This document shows positions 18,746-27,633 of a stretch of 64,000 bases of DNA, in pieces. A program made the translations under genes and the position numbers. The DNA lies in contig NZ_PDHM01000017.1 in NCBI RefSeq assembly GCF_002573715.1, positions 62,001 through 126,000 on the forward strand, read 5' to 3'. The first letter of the stretch is position 1; each line of letters opens with the position of its first letter. This DNA is from Paenibacillus sp. EZ-K15 (GTDB taxonomy: Bacteria > Bacillota > Bacilli > Paenibacillales > Paenibacillaceae). Below the pieces are notes generated by a model, which did not search any database, was not told the origin of the DNA, and saw only the letters and a list, made by a program, of their open reading frames with translations.

Positions 18746-18866
18746 TTTACTTTCGTATACACCTCTTGACACCAGACAAAAATAAATATTTACTGTGTTT
18801 GATGTATACAACGGCTGCGTTTACTTTTCATTTAGAAACACCTCAAAATGTATGTATGAAAGTAAA
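18746..18866. promoter_or_regulatory. Divergent promoter region with repeated TTTACTTTCRTA elements
   Basis: Between the binding-protein gene (minus) and the AraC gene (plus) a short element recurs: TTTACTTTCGTATACA at 18746-18761, GTTTACTTTTCATTTA at about 18819-18834, and TTTACTTTCATACATA on the minus strand at 18851-18866. Repeated half-sites of this kind are expected for AraC-family regulators. I cannot assign -35/-10 boxes with confidence. The remainder of 18640-18947 shows nothing else. Confidence 0.4.
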
Positions 18867-18947
18867 TAACCGTATCTGGTTGAAGGCATCCCTTGTCTAT
18901 ATACTTAGCATATAAATTCATGATTGTCTGGAGGCCATTGGATCATA

Positions 18948-19808
18948 ATGAAACTTCATATTGCTTATGATCATCCCATTGCTATCAATGCTTTCGAATG
19001 GACCCCTGCCACTTATCGACAGCCACCTCATGTGCACGCGAGTCTGGAGATCGGCCTTTGTTTAACAGGCAAAGGCTATTTTTTCTTCGGCAACAAACAA
19101 TATGCAGCTAACCCTGGCGACTTGTTCCTGGTCAATAATGAGGAACGGCATATTGCCCAATCTGCCGCCGACGACCCCAGCCGCTATCTTTTTATTAACT
19201 TTGATCCTGCGCTGCTGCTAGCGGAGGAACCCGGTCTGCTGCTGCCATTTTCCTATCGCTCCACTCATTTTTGCAATCATATTATGGGCGGATCGCCCCT
19301 CGCCAAACAACTTACTCCTTGGATGCTGGCTATTGCTGAAGAACTGCGGGTGAAGTCCCCAGGTTATTTGGTCATGGCCAAAAGCGCGCTCATTCAGCTG
19401 TGCGGACGTCTTCTTCGACATTACAACGGTTTGCTAACCGATGATGAGCGTCATCATATGGTACATTCCGTTCGCCAGGTGCACTCGCTTGCTGCTTTGG
19501 TCGAGCATCGTTACAACGAGCCGGTTAGCTTAGGGGAATTGGCTGATGAACTTGGTTTAAGCGTCTCTCGAGTGAGCCGGGCGTTTCTGGAAACGACCGG
19601 TTATCGTTTCTCGGAGTATGTTTCCTTACTGCGTATCCAGGCTGCCAAGCGGGAATTGGCGGGAACGGACAAAGCTGTTGCTGATATTGCATTCGAATGC
19701 GGCTTTCAAAGCTTGCCGACCTTTTACCGCGTTTTTAAAGACACTGTCGGCCTGTCTCCGAACCGTTATCGGCAATCTATGGGGATTACGAAAATGAGCA
19801 AAAAATGA
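18948..19808 (+). CDS. AraC-family transcriptional regulator with cupin sensor domain
   Basis: The 286-residue protein has an N-terminal cupin-like ligand-binding domain (HVHASLEIGLCLTGKGYFFF, then NPGDLFLVNNEERH) and a C-terminal AraC double HTH (VSLGELADELGLSVSRVSRAF; ADIAFECGFQSLPTFYRVFK). It is divergent from the sugar importer operon and probably controls it together with the two-component system. The ATG at 18948 is preferred; an in-frame TTG at 18924 lies before the GGAGG at 18930-18934. The spacing from GGAGG to the ATG is long (about 13 bases), so translation may be weak. Confidence 0.88.
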   Translation: MKLHIAYDHPIAINAFEWTPATYRQPPHVHASLEIGLCLTGKGYFFFGNKQYAANPGDLFLVNNEERHIAQSAADDPSRYLFINFDPALLLAEEPGLLLPFSYRSTHFCNHIMGGSPLAKQLTPWMLAIAEELRVKSPGYLVMAKSALIQLCGRLLRHYNGLLTDDERHHMVHSVRQVHSLAALVEHRYNEPVSLGELADELGLSVSRVSRAFLETTGYRFSEYVSLLRIQAAKRELAGTDKAVADIAFECGFQSLPTFYRVFKDTVGLSPNRYRQSMGITKMSKK

Positions 19809-19903
19809 GAATAATGCTTTCATGATTTGAGAAGCCATTGCCGGCATGGCTGGTTATAATCAAGGCATATATTGATTTCACCTATTTCAGGAGGGCAACC
19901 GTT

Positions 19904-21286
19904 ATGACGAAATGGATTGGACTGAGGGAATTAGTTCGGGAAGAAATAAAACAGCGCGGAGAAGAAGGCTGTAATGCAGAGGGGATGTCCGAACGTCTGG
20001 AAGCAGCCGGCACAGACGAAGCAAAGCTAATGGAAGTATACCAGGCTTTAATGGCTCTTGAACCACGTGCGGATTTCAAGTATATCGAGCCGTCGGAATT
20101 GGAAGCCATTCGCGCAGAACGTCCGGATGGACCAAGAACACTGTCCGGAAACTGGGATGAACTTAAATGGCAGGATAAATTTCATGGTGCTTGGCTCGGC
20201 CGTTCGGCTGGTTGTGCGCTCGGAAAACCTCTGGAGTCTCCTGCCTTCATGCAAGGCTCCGACGAAAGACCCGGCTGGCACAATATGAAGTTGTGGTTCG
20301 AAGGCGCAGGGCAATGGCCGATTCGCCACTATACACCGGGCGAATCAACTGCAGAAGCCGAGTACGGTATCGAGATAGCAAGGTGGAGCAGCTTGGCCAG
20401 CTGCCGGGAAAACATTCGCTTTATGGAAACAGACGATGATATTCGATATACCGTTCTCGGCCTGCTCATGCTTGAGGAACACGGGCTTGATTTCAACTCC
20501 TGGGATGTGGGCAAGCTGTGGCATCGTCATTTGTCATTCGGGCAGGTATTCACGGCTGAAGCCCAGTCCTATCTTAATTTCGCTCGTATCACTTCACATA
20601 TTAGCGGCGATCGGCCAGACGACTGGGAGAAACATATCCATTGGGGACGCTCTTATCTAAATCCCTACCGCGAATGGATCGGCGCCCAAATCCGTGTGGA
20701 CGGCTATGCATACGGCGCTGCCGGCCAGCCCCAGCTTGCAGCTGAGCTTGCTTGGCGGGATGCTTCCTTCTCCCATGTGAAGAATGGTATTTACGGCGCC
20801 ATGTTTTGTTCGGCTATGATTGCCGCCGCATTCGTTGAACGTGATATGAAGCGAATTGTTGAGATCGGATTGAGTGAAATTCCGAAACGCAGCCGTCTTG
20901 CAGAAGATATCGCATTAGCGGTCAACATTGCTGAGGAAACGGAAGATTCATTAGAATTGGTGAGTAAAATATGGGAAGCATTTAAGCACTATCACCCTGT
21001 TCATACCAATAACAATGCTGCATTATGCGCGGCTGCACTCATTCATTCCGGAGGCGATTTTGAGAAAGGCATAACGACAGCCGTACTTGGTGGCTGGGAC
21101 ACCGATTGCAATGGCGCCACCGTCGGTTCCATTCTTGGCGCATCGCTTGGAGCGGCGGCGCTCCCTGAGAAGTGGATCTCGCCGCTAAACGATACGTTGT
21201 ATGCCGATGTCAGTGGCTTTCACCCCATTGCCATCTCCGAATGCGCTCAAAGAAGCTATCGTGTTTTCCGAAAATTACAGCATTAA
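19904..21286 (+). CDS. ADP-ribosylglycohydrolase-family protein
   Basis: The 460-residue protein has the ADP-ribosylglycohydrolase (DraG-like) core: DKFHGAWLGRSAGCALG near 92-108, the first metal-binding motif TDDDIRYTVLG near 177, and the second, GGWDTDCNGATVGSILG, near 398. The family removes ADP-ribose from proteins or nucleotides, but members also occur in carbohydrate loci, where the substrate is not known. The N-terminal 90 residues are an extra helical region. The ATG at 19904 follows AGGAGGGCAACCGTT. It lies 95 bases after the AraC gene on the same strand and may be co-transcribed. Confidence 0.85.
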   Translation: MTKWIGLRELVREEIKQRGEEGCNAEGMSERLEAAGTDEAKLMEVYQALMALEPRADFKYIEPSELEAIRAERPDGPRTLSGNWDELKWQDKFHGAWLGRSAGCALGKPLESPAFMQGSDERPGWHNMKLWFEGAGQWPIRHYTPGESTAEAEYGIEIARWSSLASCRENIRFMETDDDIRYTVLGLLMLEEHGLDFNSWDVGKLWHRHLSFGQVFTAEAQSYLNFARITSHISGDRPDDWEKHIHWGRSYLNPYREWIGAQIRVDGYAYGAAGQPQLAAELAWRDASFSHVKNGIYGAMFCSAMIAAAFVERDMKRIVEIGLSEIPKRSRLAEDIALAVNIAEETEDSLELVSKIWEAFKHYHPVHTNNNAALCAAALIHSGGDFEKGITTAVLGGWDTDCNGATVGSILGASLGAAALPEKWISPLNDTLYADVSGFHPIAISECAQRSYRVFRKLQH

Positions 21287-21346
21287 AATCATGAACCTCT
21301 CGATTCATACGGCTTCTTATCATTCAGCCAATCACGGTATCATTCC

Positions 21347-21384
21347 GAGAGCCCAATGTGGAAACATATTGGGTTCTCTTTTTT
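21347..21384 (+). terminator. Terminator after the ADP-ribosylglycohydrolase gene
   Basis: The stem GAGAGCCCAAT / ATTGGGTTCTC is followed by a T-run on the plus strand, about 60 bases after the stop codon at 21286. Confidence 0.85.
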
Positions 21385-21545
21385 GCAAGTTCTTTCAGCC
21401 ATTTTTCTGCTCGACTGCGATGCCCTCTGAACCTCTCGTATTTACACATCGCTCATATGACTAATCTTCGGTTCAGACAGTCAATGGCGTACTTTGTTGC
21501 CGATGGATTGAATTTTGTGAAGTAGTTGAGCATCCTTATAGACTT

Positions 21546-21574
21546 AAACCGACTGCAACAGATTGCAGCCGGTT
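21546..21574 (-). terminator. Hairpin downstream of the DUF998 gene
   Basis: AAACCG(A)CTGCAA pairs with TTGCAG(C)CGGTTT. It lies about 50 bases after the stop of the minus-strand gene at 21622. The T-run is poor, so it may be a weak terminator. Nothing else is seen in 21385-21621. Confidence 0.45.
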
Positions 21575-21621
21575 TATCGATTACGTATCCAAATGTAATT
21601 TTTCGCAATAATATGCCTCAG

Positions 21622-22290
21622 CTATTTCCTTTTAAAAGATCCCAGCTTTGCAGCATGGATTCCGACAATGAGTAGCCATGCAATTTCGGCTGCGATTAAG
21701 AATCGTCCGAACAAACCTGCCAGAACATCGGGTCCAAATTGTCCATCTTGGGGAATTTGAAGTACAAATAGAAGCATAGCGACTATTGCAATAACAGAAC
21801 TTAGAATGAGTAGACTCCTAATCGGTCTCCAAGTATCGACTCGAGTTAGCGAAAAACTAATCAGGAGTGAGGCTAGTGGCGTATAGTCAAGCATCGCTCC
21901 AATCGAATGCATTCTGCCATTGAACGTTGCATCCTCTGGACGGATAGAAATTGGATCGGTGACAAAGATCCCCGCGATGATGACGCCAATTGCACTGATC
22001 CCAAGTATGACAAGTCCTATGTATCCTGTGATGGTACGAATTTGCGGGAAAATCGTAACCGTGACACTGATTTGGGCAACCGCCAGCATTCCAAAAGACA
22101 AATGCATCATCCAACCAGAGGTCCCAAGCGCATACTCGCTGATAAAGCGCCATGTCGGATCAAATTCAGGCTCCAGAATATGAAGACTAGAAAGGATTAA
22201 AATGAACAACGTCCCAGCGAGGACTGATATAAGCGCAAATCTGGAAGCAGTCTTTGTTATAGGTTTTGCATGGACTAGCTGCTTAGCCAA
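21622..22290 (-). CDS. DUF998-family membrane protein
   Basis: The 222-residue integral membrane protein has six hydrophobic segments. The conserved loop FISEYALGTSGWMMHLSF (near 50-66) and GRMHSIGAMLDYTPLA (near 125) are typical of DUF998 proteins, whose function is unknown. It overlaps the 3' end of the upstream gene (22275-22715) by 16 bases, so translation is likely coupled. The two genes and the ArsR-like remnant upstream probably form one small unit. Confidence 0.8.
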   Translation of the reverse strand: MAKQLVHAKPITKTASRFALISVLAGTLFILILSSLHILEPEFDPTWRFISEYALGTSGWMMHLSFGMLAVAQISVTVTIFPQIRTITGYIGLVILGISAIGVIIAGIFVTDPISIRPEDATFNGRMHSIGAMLDYTPLASLLISFSLTRVDTWRPIRSLLILSSVIAIVAMLLFVLQIPQDGQFGPDVLAGLFGRFLIAAEIAWLLIVGIHAAKLGSFKRK

Positions 22291-22715
22291 TTTCTATCCC
22301 TCCTGTTGTCCGTGACTCTCGTCATCGTCGATTCATATCCACCCCCACCGGGATAACTCCATGCACCTTCATTGGAGTTCCCATCAGTACTAAAAATTCC
22401 TTTGAAGTATGAAGTCGATCCCTTCTCACCTGCCCAAATGACAAGCGTGTCTCCTTCGATCTCATAAACATAATCGAAAGTATTGCCTAGCGTATCATAA
22501 TACCGGGATCGGATATCCGTGCTTGTTCTCTCGCCGAACGGCTTCAAATGCCCAATAAACTCAATGCCTTTCACTTCTTGCCCATTTTGGGAAAGCTGGA
22601 CGTGTTGGATCAAAAAATGTCCGCCTTCCATCCATTCATAGGTTACCGTTCCTTCGGCTCCGCCGCTGATATCCCAAGTGCCGACCAAACGATTCAGAGT
22701 TTGAAGATCTCTCAT
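22275..22715 (-). CDS. DUF1579-like / lipocalin-type hypothetical protein
   Basis: The 146-residue protein starts MRDLQTLNRLVGTWDISGGA, the usual opening of small beta-barrel proteins of the DUF1579 type (a short helix, then L.GTW). It contains GGHFLIQHV and ends in a series of alternating strands. No activity is assigned. The ATG at 22715 follows AAGGAG by nine bases. It is upstream of and overlaps the DUF998 gene. Confidence 0.75.
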   Translation of the reverse strand: MRDLQTLNRLVGTWDISGGAEGTVTYEWMEGGHFLIQHVQLSQNGQEVKGIEFIGHLKPFGERTSTDIRSRYYDTLGNTFDYVYEIEGDTLVIWAGEKGSTSYFKGIFSTDGNSNEGAWSYPGGGGYESTMTRVTDNRRDRNWLSS

Positions 22716-22742
22716 ATTCACATTCTCCTTAAGCAAAATGTC

Positions 22743-22862
22743 TTACGATTCAAAATCAGCATTTATCCTTGTTAGATAGTGTTCAAGTGAATCTAGCCTT
22801 TTGTTCCAGACGTCCCGGTAATTTAGCATGTAACTCGTAATAAAACTATTGATACCTGTCAT
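22743..22862 (-). CDS. Small ORF of 39 codons behind the ArsR-like gene
   Basis: It begins MTGINSFITSYMLNYRDVWN and ends with KRLDSLEHYLTRINADFES. An excellent site, AAAGGAGGAACT, precedes the ATG, and the ORF overlaps the end of the ArsR-like gene by 17 bases. The motif W..RLDSLE.YL resembles the C-terminal helix of ArsR-type regulators, so it may be a detached tail of the damaged regulator rather than an independent gene. Confidence 0.4.
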   Translation of the reverse strand: MTGINSFITSYMLNYRDVWNKRLDSLEHYLTRINADFES

Positions 22863-23139
22863 AGTTCCTCCTTTTTCTAGTAGTCCAGCTTTTACTCCTC
22901 AAAATGATCGAGACGCTCTTCGATGATAGATATATTCGAAGCTGCGCTTTGCTACGGGAGCGCACTATCCCTGCTTCGCTCAAAACGAGCAAAAGACAGG
23001 ATACGTGCGGCTGGCTGATCCCTAGGGCTTTGACGATTTCTCTTACTGATTTCGGACCTTTTTTAAGTAGTTCAACAATGTTGGACCAAGATCGGCAAAA
23101 GTGAGTAACGTTATTTGGATGACTAATGTGTTCGCGCAC
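22846..23139 (-). CDS. ArsR-type HTH regulator, probably damaged
   Basis: The 97-residue product contains an ArsR-like HTH (IVELLKKGPKSVREIVKALGI..., then QPHVSCLLLVLSEAGIVRSR). The segment before it is too short: where relatives have about 15 residues of the form FKALGDPTRL, this protein reads HFCRSWSN, as if a few codons were lost. The C terminus is also unlike the family, while another frame there reads EERLDHFEE. No good ribosome binding site precedes the GTG at 23139. I suspect a decayed or mis-started regulator. A perfect operator-like palindrome lies immediately upstream, at 23143-23162. Confidence 0.55.
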   Translation of the reverse strand: MREHISHPNNVTHFCRSWSNIVELLKKGPKSVREIVKALGISQPHVSCLLLVLSEAGIVRSRSKAQLRIYLSSKSVSIILRSKSWTTRKRRNYDRYQ

Positions 23140-23142
23140 CTA

Positions 23143-23162
23143 ATATACACTTTAGTGTATAT
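23143..23162. promoter_or_regulatory. Palindromic operator upstream of the ArsR-like gene
   Basis: ATATACACT - TT - AGTGTATAT is a perfect 9-bp inverted repeat with a 2-base spacer. It ends four bases before the GTG of the ArsR-like gene. ArsR-family repressors bind such sites over their own promoter. Confidence 0.6.
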
Positions 23163-23227
23163 ACATGTCAACATATATTAGGCGCCAACAGTTCTTCCAC
23201 ATTTCGTTACCACCTTTCTGGCAATAG

Positions 23228-23265
23228 AAAAAAGCCCACCATCAGTTGTGATGGCGGGCTTTTTT
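23228..23265. terminator. Bidirectional terminator after codA
   Basis: AAAAAAGCCC(A)CCATCA - GTTG - TGATGG(C)GGGCTTTTTT is a strong hairpin with A and T runs on both sides. It lies about 40 bases after the codA stop on the minus strand. On the plus strand no gene ends here. Confidence 0.85.
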
Positions 23266-23302
23266 CAATAGTTCAACATTACGGACTTTAATACATGCTA
23301 GA

Positions 23303-24571
23303 TTATTTATTGAAAGTAACTTTCTCTGAACCGCCCTCAAGAACGATCGACGTGTCCCGCGGCTTCGTTTCTGCGATTTTGCGGCCGCCTCTGAACGAAT
23401 AAAGCACTGCGGCCTGTTTGCGAATAGCCTCATATTCGTTCTCCGCTTCAAGAACGATGAAGTTGGCAGGCTTGCCTTCTTCAATACCGTACGCGTCCTC
23501 GATATGCAGCGTTCTCGCGCTATTTTTCGTAATGAGATCGATTGAGTTCACGATTTGATCGTAACCGAGCAACTGCGATGCATGGATGCCCATGTGCAGC
23601 ACTTGAAGCATGTTGCCCGTGCCTAGTGGATACCATGGATCAAAGATGTCATCGTGACCGAAGCACACATTGAGACCGGCTTCCTGCAGCTCTTTGACGC
23701 GAGTCAGCCCTCTTCTTTTCGGATACGTGTCGAAGCGTCCCTGCAGATGGATGTTAACCAGAGGGTTGGAGACGAAATTCAGGTCCGCCATCTTCAGCAA
23801 TCTAAATAATTTGTACGTATAGGCATCATTGTATGACCCCATCGCCGTCGTGTGGCTTGCTGTCGTGCGGGAGCCCAGTCCGCGTTCGTAGGCTTCTTTG
23901 GCGACGACTTCCACGAAACGGGATTGCTCGTCATCAATTTCGTCGCAATGGATGTCGATAAGACGGTCGTATTTTTCGGCGAAGTCAAACGCAACCTTCA
24001 TCGAATCGACGCCATACTCCCTCGTGAATTCGAAGTGCGGAATGCCGCCGACCACGTCAACGCCCATTTTCAGCGACTCTTCCAGCAATTCCGCGCCGTT
24101 CGGGTAAGAGTGAATGCCTTCCTGCGGAAAAGCGACAAGCTGGATGTCGATGTACGGTGCCATTTCTTCTTTCACTTCCAGCATCGCTTTAACCGCGGTC
24201 AAGCTTGGATCGGTAACGTCCACATGCGTCCGTACATGCTGGATGCCCTGCGCCATCTGCCACTTGAGCGCCGTTTTGGAGCGCGTTTTGACGTCTTCAT
24301 GCGTGAGGAACGCCTTGCGTTCTGACCAACGCTGGATGCCTTCGAACAACGTTCCGCTCAAATTCCATTCCGGCTCGCCTGCCGTTAATGTTGTGTCCAG
24401 ATGAATGTGAGGTTCAATGAACGGCGGCAGCACAAGCGAGCCGCCCACGTCAATGACTTCCTCATTCGCAGTTGTTTCCAGTGACTGCGTGATTTGCTCA
24501 AACTTCCCGTCTTTCACGACGATATTCCATAAACCTTCTTTACCCCGCAATTTTGCGTTCTGTATAATCAT
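23303..24571 (-). CDS. codA: Cytosine deaminase
   Basis: The 422-residue amidohydrolase converts cytosine to uracil and ammonia for pyrimidine salvage. Metal ligands are visible: EPHIHLD (His55, His57), the HCDEIDDE motif near 214-221 with a conserved Glu, a His in ASHTTAMGS near 240, and GHDDIFDPW with the catalytic Asp near 310. Length and motifs fit CodA well. The ATG at 24571 is preceded by AAAGGGGAAAACAA and lies inside the end of codB (32-base overlap). Expression should follow the PyrR-type leader upstream of codB. Confidence 0.93.
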   Translation of the reverse strand: MIIQNAKLRGKEGLWNIVVKDGKFEQITQSLETTANEEVIDVGGSLVLPPFIEPHIHLDTTLTAGEPEWNLSGTLFEGIQRWSERKAFLTHEDVKTRSKTALKWQMAQGIQHVRTHVDVTDPSLTAVKAMLEVKEEMAPYIDIQLVAFPQEGIHSYPNGAELLEESLKMGVDVVGGIPHFEFTREYGVDSMKVAFDFAEKYDRLIDIHCDEIDDEQSRFVEVVAKEAYERGLGSRTTASHTTAMGSYNDAYTYKLFRLLKMADLNFVSNPLVNIHLQGRFDTYPKRRGLTRVKELQEAGLNVCFGHDDIFDPWYPLGTGNMLQVLHMGIHASQLLGYDQIVNSIDLITKNSARTLHIEDAYGIEEGKPANFIVLEAENEYEAIRKQAAVLYSFRGGRKIAETKPRDTSIVLEGGSEKVTFNK

Positions 24572-25817
24572 TTGTTTTCCCCTTTTCTGTGGATTCTTTG
24601 GCAGGCACGACCAGCATTAACACGATGTAGACCACCGCCGTACCGATGAGTGCGTTCAATGGCGTTATTCCCGGAGCCAGCTGGGCAAAGGCAACGCCGA
24701 TAGCCCAAGCCACCATCGCTATCCAGTTTACCTTCTTGAAAGTCATGTCGGCAAACGGTTTATAGTTTCTGCGCTTCACAAAGAAGTAGTCCGCGATGAT
24801 GATGGCCCCGATGGACGGAATCGCCGCGCCCAGCACATTCAGAAAACCGACGAAATTGTTGTACATCCACATGGCCAATATGGTACCCACGATGCCATTT
24901 ACAATGACGAAGAACTTTTTCGGAATTTTCGTAATGTTGGCAAAGCCCAGCCCGGAAGCATAAAGAGCGTTATCATTGGTCGTCCAAATATTCAGTCCCA
25001 GAACGATGATCGCGGGAATGATCAAGCCTTGCAGGAACATGACCTCCGAGATATCTGCCTGCTTATATGCCATTGCGCCGACTGCGCCGAACAGGAACAT
25101 GAGTGAGTTCCCCAGGAAGAACGCAATGACCGTTGCAGTAACCGCCTGCCGGGACGTGCGAGAAAACCGGGCGAAATCGGGAGTCAGCGTTCCGCCGCTT
25201 ATGAATGAACCGATACAAATGGTCAATGCCGCTGCTGCGGTGAGCGTCTGGGTCGGGGTGTAATCGAGCAATCCTTGCAGTCCGCCCAAGGAGCCTGCCC
25301 CTTCGAACATGGAGTAACCGCCGAGAATGGTAATAGCCGGAACCGCAATATAACCCAGAATGACGAGCGACTTCATGCCGAAGATGGCAGATGCCGTCAT
25401 GGCAAGACCAAACAGGAAGATCAACAGGTACACGTTCCAATCCATCGCTTTGGCAACCGGTATCGCGAACATGGCCACGCCGACACCGAACCAACCGACC
25501 TGCGTAAAGCCGAGCAGGAACGAAGGCAGGTACGAGCCTTTCTCACCAAACGCATACTTTGCCAGCAAATGCGTGGAAAGGCCCGTTTTGGCAGCGATAT
25601 GTGCCAGCGCTCCCGTATAGATGCCGAGTGCCAAATTACCCGCAAGCACGATTCCAATGAACTCCATGAACGTCAAGCCAACTCCGAGCGTCCCCCCTGC
25701 CAGCATGCTTGCCGAAAAGAAAGTGAATCCTAACATGACGGATAACGTCTTCCAAAAATGATTTCTCTGCGTTTTCGGTACGGCTTGCCACGAAAACTCT
25801 TGATCTTGTTTGCTCAT
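24540..25817 (-). CDS. codB: Cytosine permease
   Basis: The 425-residue protein has 12 hydrophobic segments and belongs to the NCS1 nucleobase:cation symporter family. Visible features are the N-terminal [27 protein letters not shown], and the loop [16 protein letters not shown]. It imports cytosine, which codA then deaminates. GGAGGTATTCTG precedes the ATG. A leader with a PyrR-binding stem-loop and a terminator (25861-26022) lies in front, so the operon should be turned down when UMP/UTP is plentiful. Confidence 0.93.
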   Translation of the reverse strand: MSKQDQEFSWQAVPKTQRNHFWKTLSVMLGFTFFSASMLAGGTLGVGLTFMEFIGIVLAGNLALGIYTGALAHIAAKTGLSTHLLAKYAFGEKGSYLPSFLLGFTQVGWFGVGVAMFAIPVAKAMDWNVYLLIFLFGLAMTASAIFGMKSLVILGYIAVPAITILGGYSMFEGAGSLGGLQGLLDYTPTQTLTAAAALTICIGSFISGGTLTPDFARFSRTSRQAVTATVIAFFLGNSLMFLFGAVGAMAYKQADISEVMFLQGLIIPAIIVLGLNIWTTNDNALYASGLGFANITKIPKKFFVIVNGIVGTILAMWMYNNFVGFLNVLGAAIPSIGAIIIADYFFVKRRNYKPFADMTFKKVNWIAMVAWAIGVAFAQLAPGITPLNALIGTAVVYIVLMLVVPAKESTEKGKTNDYTERKIAG

Positions 25818-25860
25818 CAGAATACCTCCAGGTTAAAGTGTTCTGATACCAAAGAAGCAG

Positions 25861-25908
25861 AAAAAAGAGGCTACTCGTCAAGTCTTCACTGACAAGTAGC
25901 CTCTTTTT
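25861..25908 (-). terminator. Attenuator terminator in the codBA leader
   Basis: AGAGGCTACTTGTCAGTG pairs with the following GACTTGACGAGTAGCCTCT (read on the minus strand) and is followed by TTTTTT. It ends about 44 bases before the codB start. It is the terminator half of a pyrimidine attenuation leader. Confidence 0.85.
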
Positions 25909-25990
25909 CACATCATAACCCGCGCGAAGACGCAGAGCATCCCCTGACGGAATACGCACTGATCCTCGCGTGATTATAAAAATCCGCTGC

Positions 25991-26022
25991 CCTTGCCAGC
26001 CTCTCTGGACTGAATTAAAGGT
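25991..26022 (-). promoter_or_regulatory. PyrR-binding stem-loop of the codBA leader
   Basis: On the minus strand the transcript reads CAGUCCAGAGAGGCUG, flanked by CCUU and AAGG. This matches the known PyrR binding-loop consensus (ARUCCAGAGAGGYU) of Bacillus pyr attenuators. PyrR with UMP would stabilise this anti-antiterminator and allow the terminator at 25861-25908 to form. The region 25909-25990 between them can hold the antiterminator strand. No coding sequence is supported in 25818-26130. Confidence 0.85.
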
Positions 26023-26043
26023 ACCAGTATTCAATTACATTCT

Positions 26044-26072
26044 ATTATTTTGGAAAAACCTACAGTTGTCAA
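26044..26072 (-). promoter_or_regulatory. Promoter of the codBA leader
   Basis: On the minus strand TTGACA (26067-26072) is followed after 17 bases by AATAAT (26044-26049). It lies just upstream of the PyrR-binding stem-loop. Confidence 0.55.
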
Positions 26073-26130
26073 TGTTATAATTATCCAATGGTTAAAATCC
26101 TCTTAAGTAAATGTTCTTTTTGCTGGTTGT

Positions 26131-27498
26131 TCAATCTTTGATGCGGAAGGAAATCGCAAAACTCAAGAGCACAAAGATAAATTGGAGAGACAAAGCCAAT
26201 AATATCCCCGTCAATATGCCCAAATCCAGCGACTGACTTATCGCAATGAGGGCTCCGCCGATTCCAATACTCAAGCCAGGACTAAATGCATCTGTAAACT
26301 GAAGACTGGCGGATATTTCCCCCTCTTCCCCTGCTTTCGCGTGCTGCAGCGCAATGGCTCCAGTGGTTGGATGTGCTAGACCGATGCCAAACCCAGTGAA
26401 AAGCTGCGACATAACTGCAAATCCAATTCCCCCTGTAGGTAGGCCAACAGCCAGCAGTACTGATAAAACTCCAATGAACATAAATCCAATGCCGATGATT
26501 ACCCGTTTCTTTCGTCCCTTCCCGTGGTCTTTAACATCAAGCCTTGACTGTAGCCAAGCTGCCGTTGACCAACTTAACGCACCCGCGGCCACAATTAGTC
26601 CCGCTAAATCTGCAGGAAGCTTTTTCACATCAGTCAAAGCCAAGACGACATAGCTTTCAGTCGCATTATAACTAGCCACGAAGAATCCTCTTGAAGCAAT
26701 CGTAGCGGGCAGACCCGCTCTAGCGCTTAAGGTACCCTCAGGCAGCAATGTTCGCAAAGGCTGAATCAAGATCGCCAATCCTGCTATCGAAAGCAATATA
26801 CCACTCCAATTGGTTATCAGACTTAATCCAACCAGCAGCATGCCCGTTCCAATCGTTAGAAGTAACGCAAATCCTTCTTTCCGGCTGTTCTTTGGAGCAG
26901 AATCCGATCTCACAGGAAATTTGAGAAAAGCGGGAAGCGTCAGCAGTACAGCCAAACCAATGAAAGGAAGAACCAGCCAAAAAACAAATCTCCAGGACAC
27001 ATACTCCGCTATGAATCCGGCAATATAAGGGCCGATTAATGCAGGCAAAATATAAGCCCCAGAAAACAAAGCAAGTATTTTCGATCTCAGCTTATCTGGA
27101 TAACCCAAAGTAATGCTGTAATACACGCACGTAATAATAGCCCCTGCACCAAATCCCTGAAACACTCTCCCTGCGAGTAACATCATCATGTTCAAGGAAG
27201 CAGCCGCAATCACGATACCTGTTACAAAAATAAGAATCGATATGCCAAACGATGCAAAAAGGCCGATTCGGTTGATCCGCTGACCGATAATCATCGTTCC
27301 GAGGATTTGTGCCAAAAGAAAAGCGCTGAATATCCACCCGAACAAATGTAGCCCATCCAATTGTTGAGCCAGGGTTGGTGCAATCGTCACAAGCGCCAGT
27401 CCTTCAAAGGCAACGGTCGTTACCGCAAGAATGATCCCTATAGTTAGTGCTCTATACTTGGCATCGAAAACCCCGGCATTTTCGGAGGTCAATTCCAT
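26131..27498 (-). CDS. MFS transporter, drug-efflux type
   Basis: The 455-residue membrane protein has 12 or more TM segments. It shows the major-facilitator pattern FSAFLLAQILGTMIIGQRINRIG (motif A-like loop between TM2 and TM3) and VFQGFGAGAIITCVYYSITLGYP (motif C-like region). It fits the EmrB/QacA-type proton-driven drug exporters, although the substrate is unknown. AAGGAGAACTGAAGG precedes the ATG. It is not clearly co-transcribed with its neighbours: the codBA leader promoter begins within 60 bases after its stop. Confidence 0.85.
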   Translation of the reverse strand: MELTSENAGVFDAKYRALTIGIILAVTTVAFEGLALVTIAPTLAQQLDGLHLFGWIFSAFLLAQILGTMIIGQRINRIGLFASFGISILIFVTGIVIAAASLNMMMLLAGRVFQGFGAGAIITCVYYSITLGYPDKLRSKILALFSGAYILPALIGPYIAGFIAEYVSWRFVFWLVLPFIGLAVLLTLPAFLKFPVRSDSAPKNSRKEGFALLLTIGTGMLLVGLSLITNWSGILLSIAGLAILIQPLRTLLPEGTLSARAGLPATIASRGFFVASYNATESYVVLALTDVKKLPADLAGLIVAAGALSWSTAAWLQSRLDVKDHGKGRKKRVIIGIGFMFIGVLSVLLAVGLPTGGIGFAVMSQLFTGFGIGLAHPTTGAIALQHAKAGEEGEISASLQFTDAFSPGLSIGIGGALIAISQSLDLGILTGILLALSLQFIFVLLSFAISFRIKD

Positions 27499-27633
27499 CC
27501 TTCAGTTCTCCTTATGTAAAGCTCCAAATTAGTCTTGAAAATAAATGTTTACCCCAGCATTCGTATCTCCAAGACACTGTTATAAGAACATTTGCGAATT
27601 TGTCATAGTGATTCAGGAGCACAACCCGGAAAT

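Noticed and set aside
23143-23162. Palindrome considered as a terminator
   Set aside because: It is AT-rich, has no T-run behind a GC stem, and lies upstream of the ArsR-like gene, which fits an operator better.
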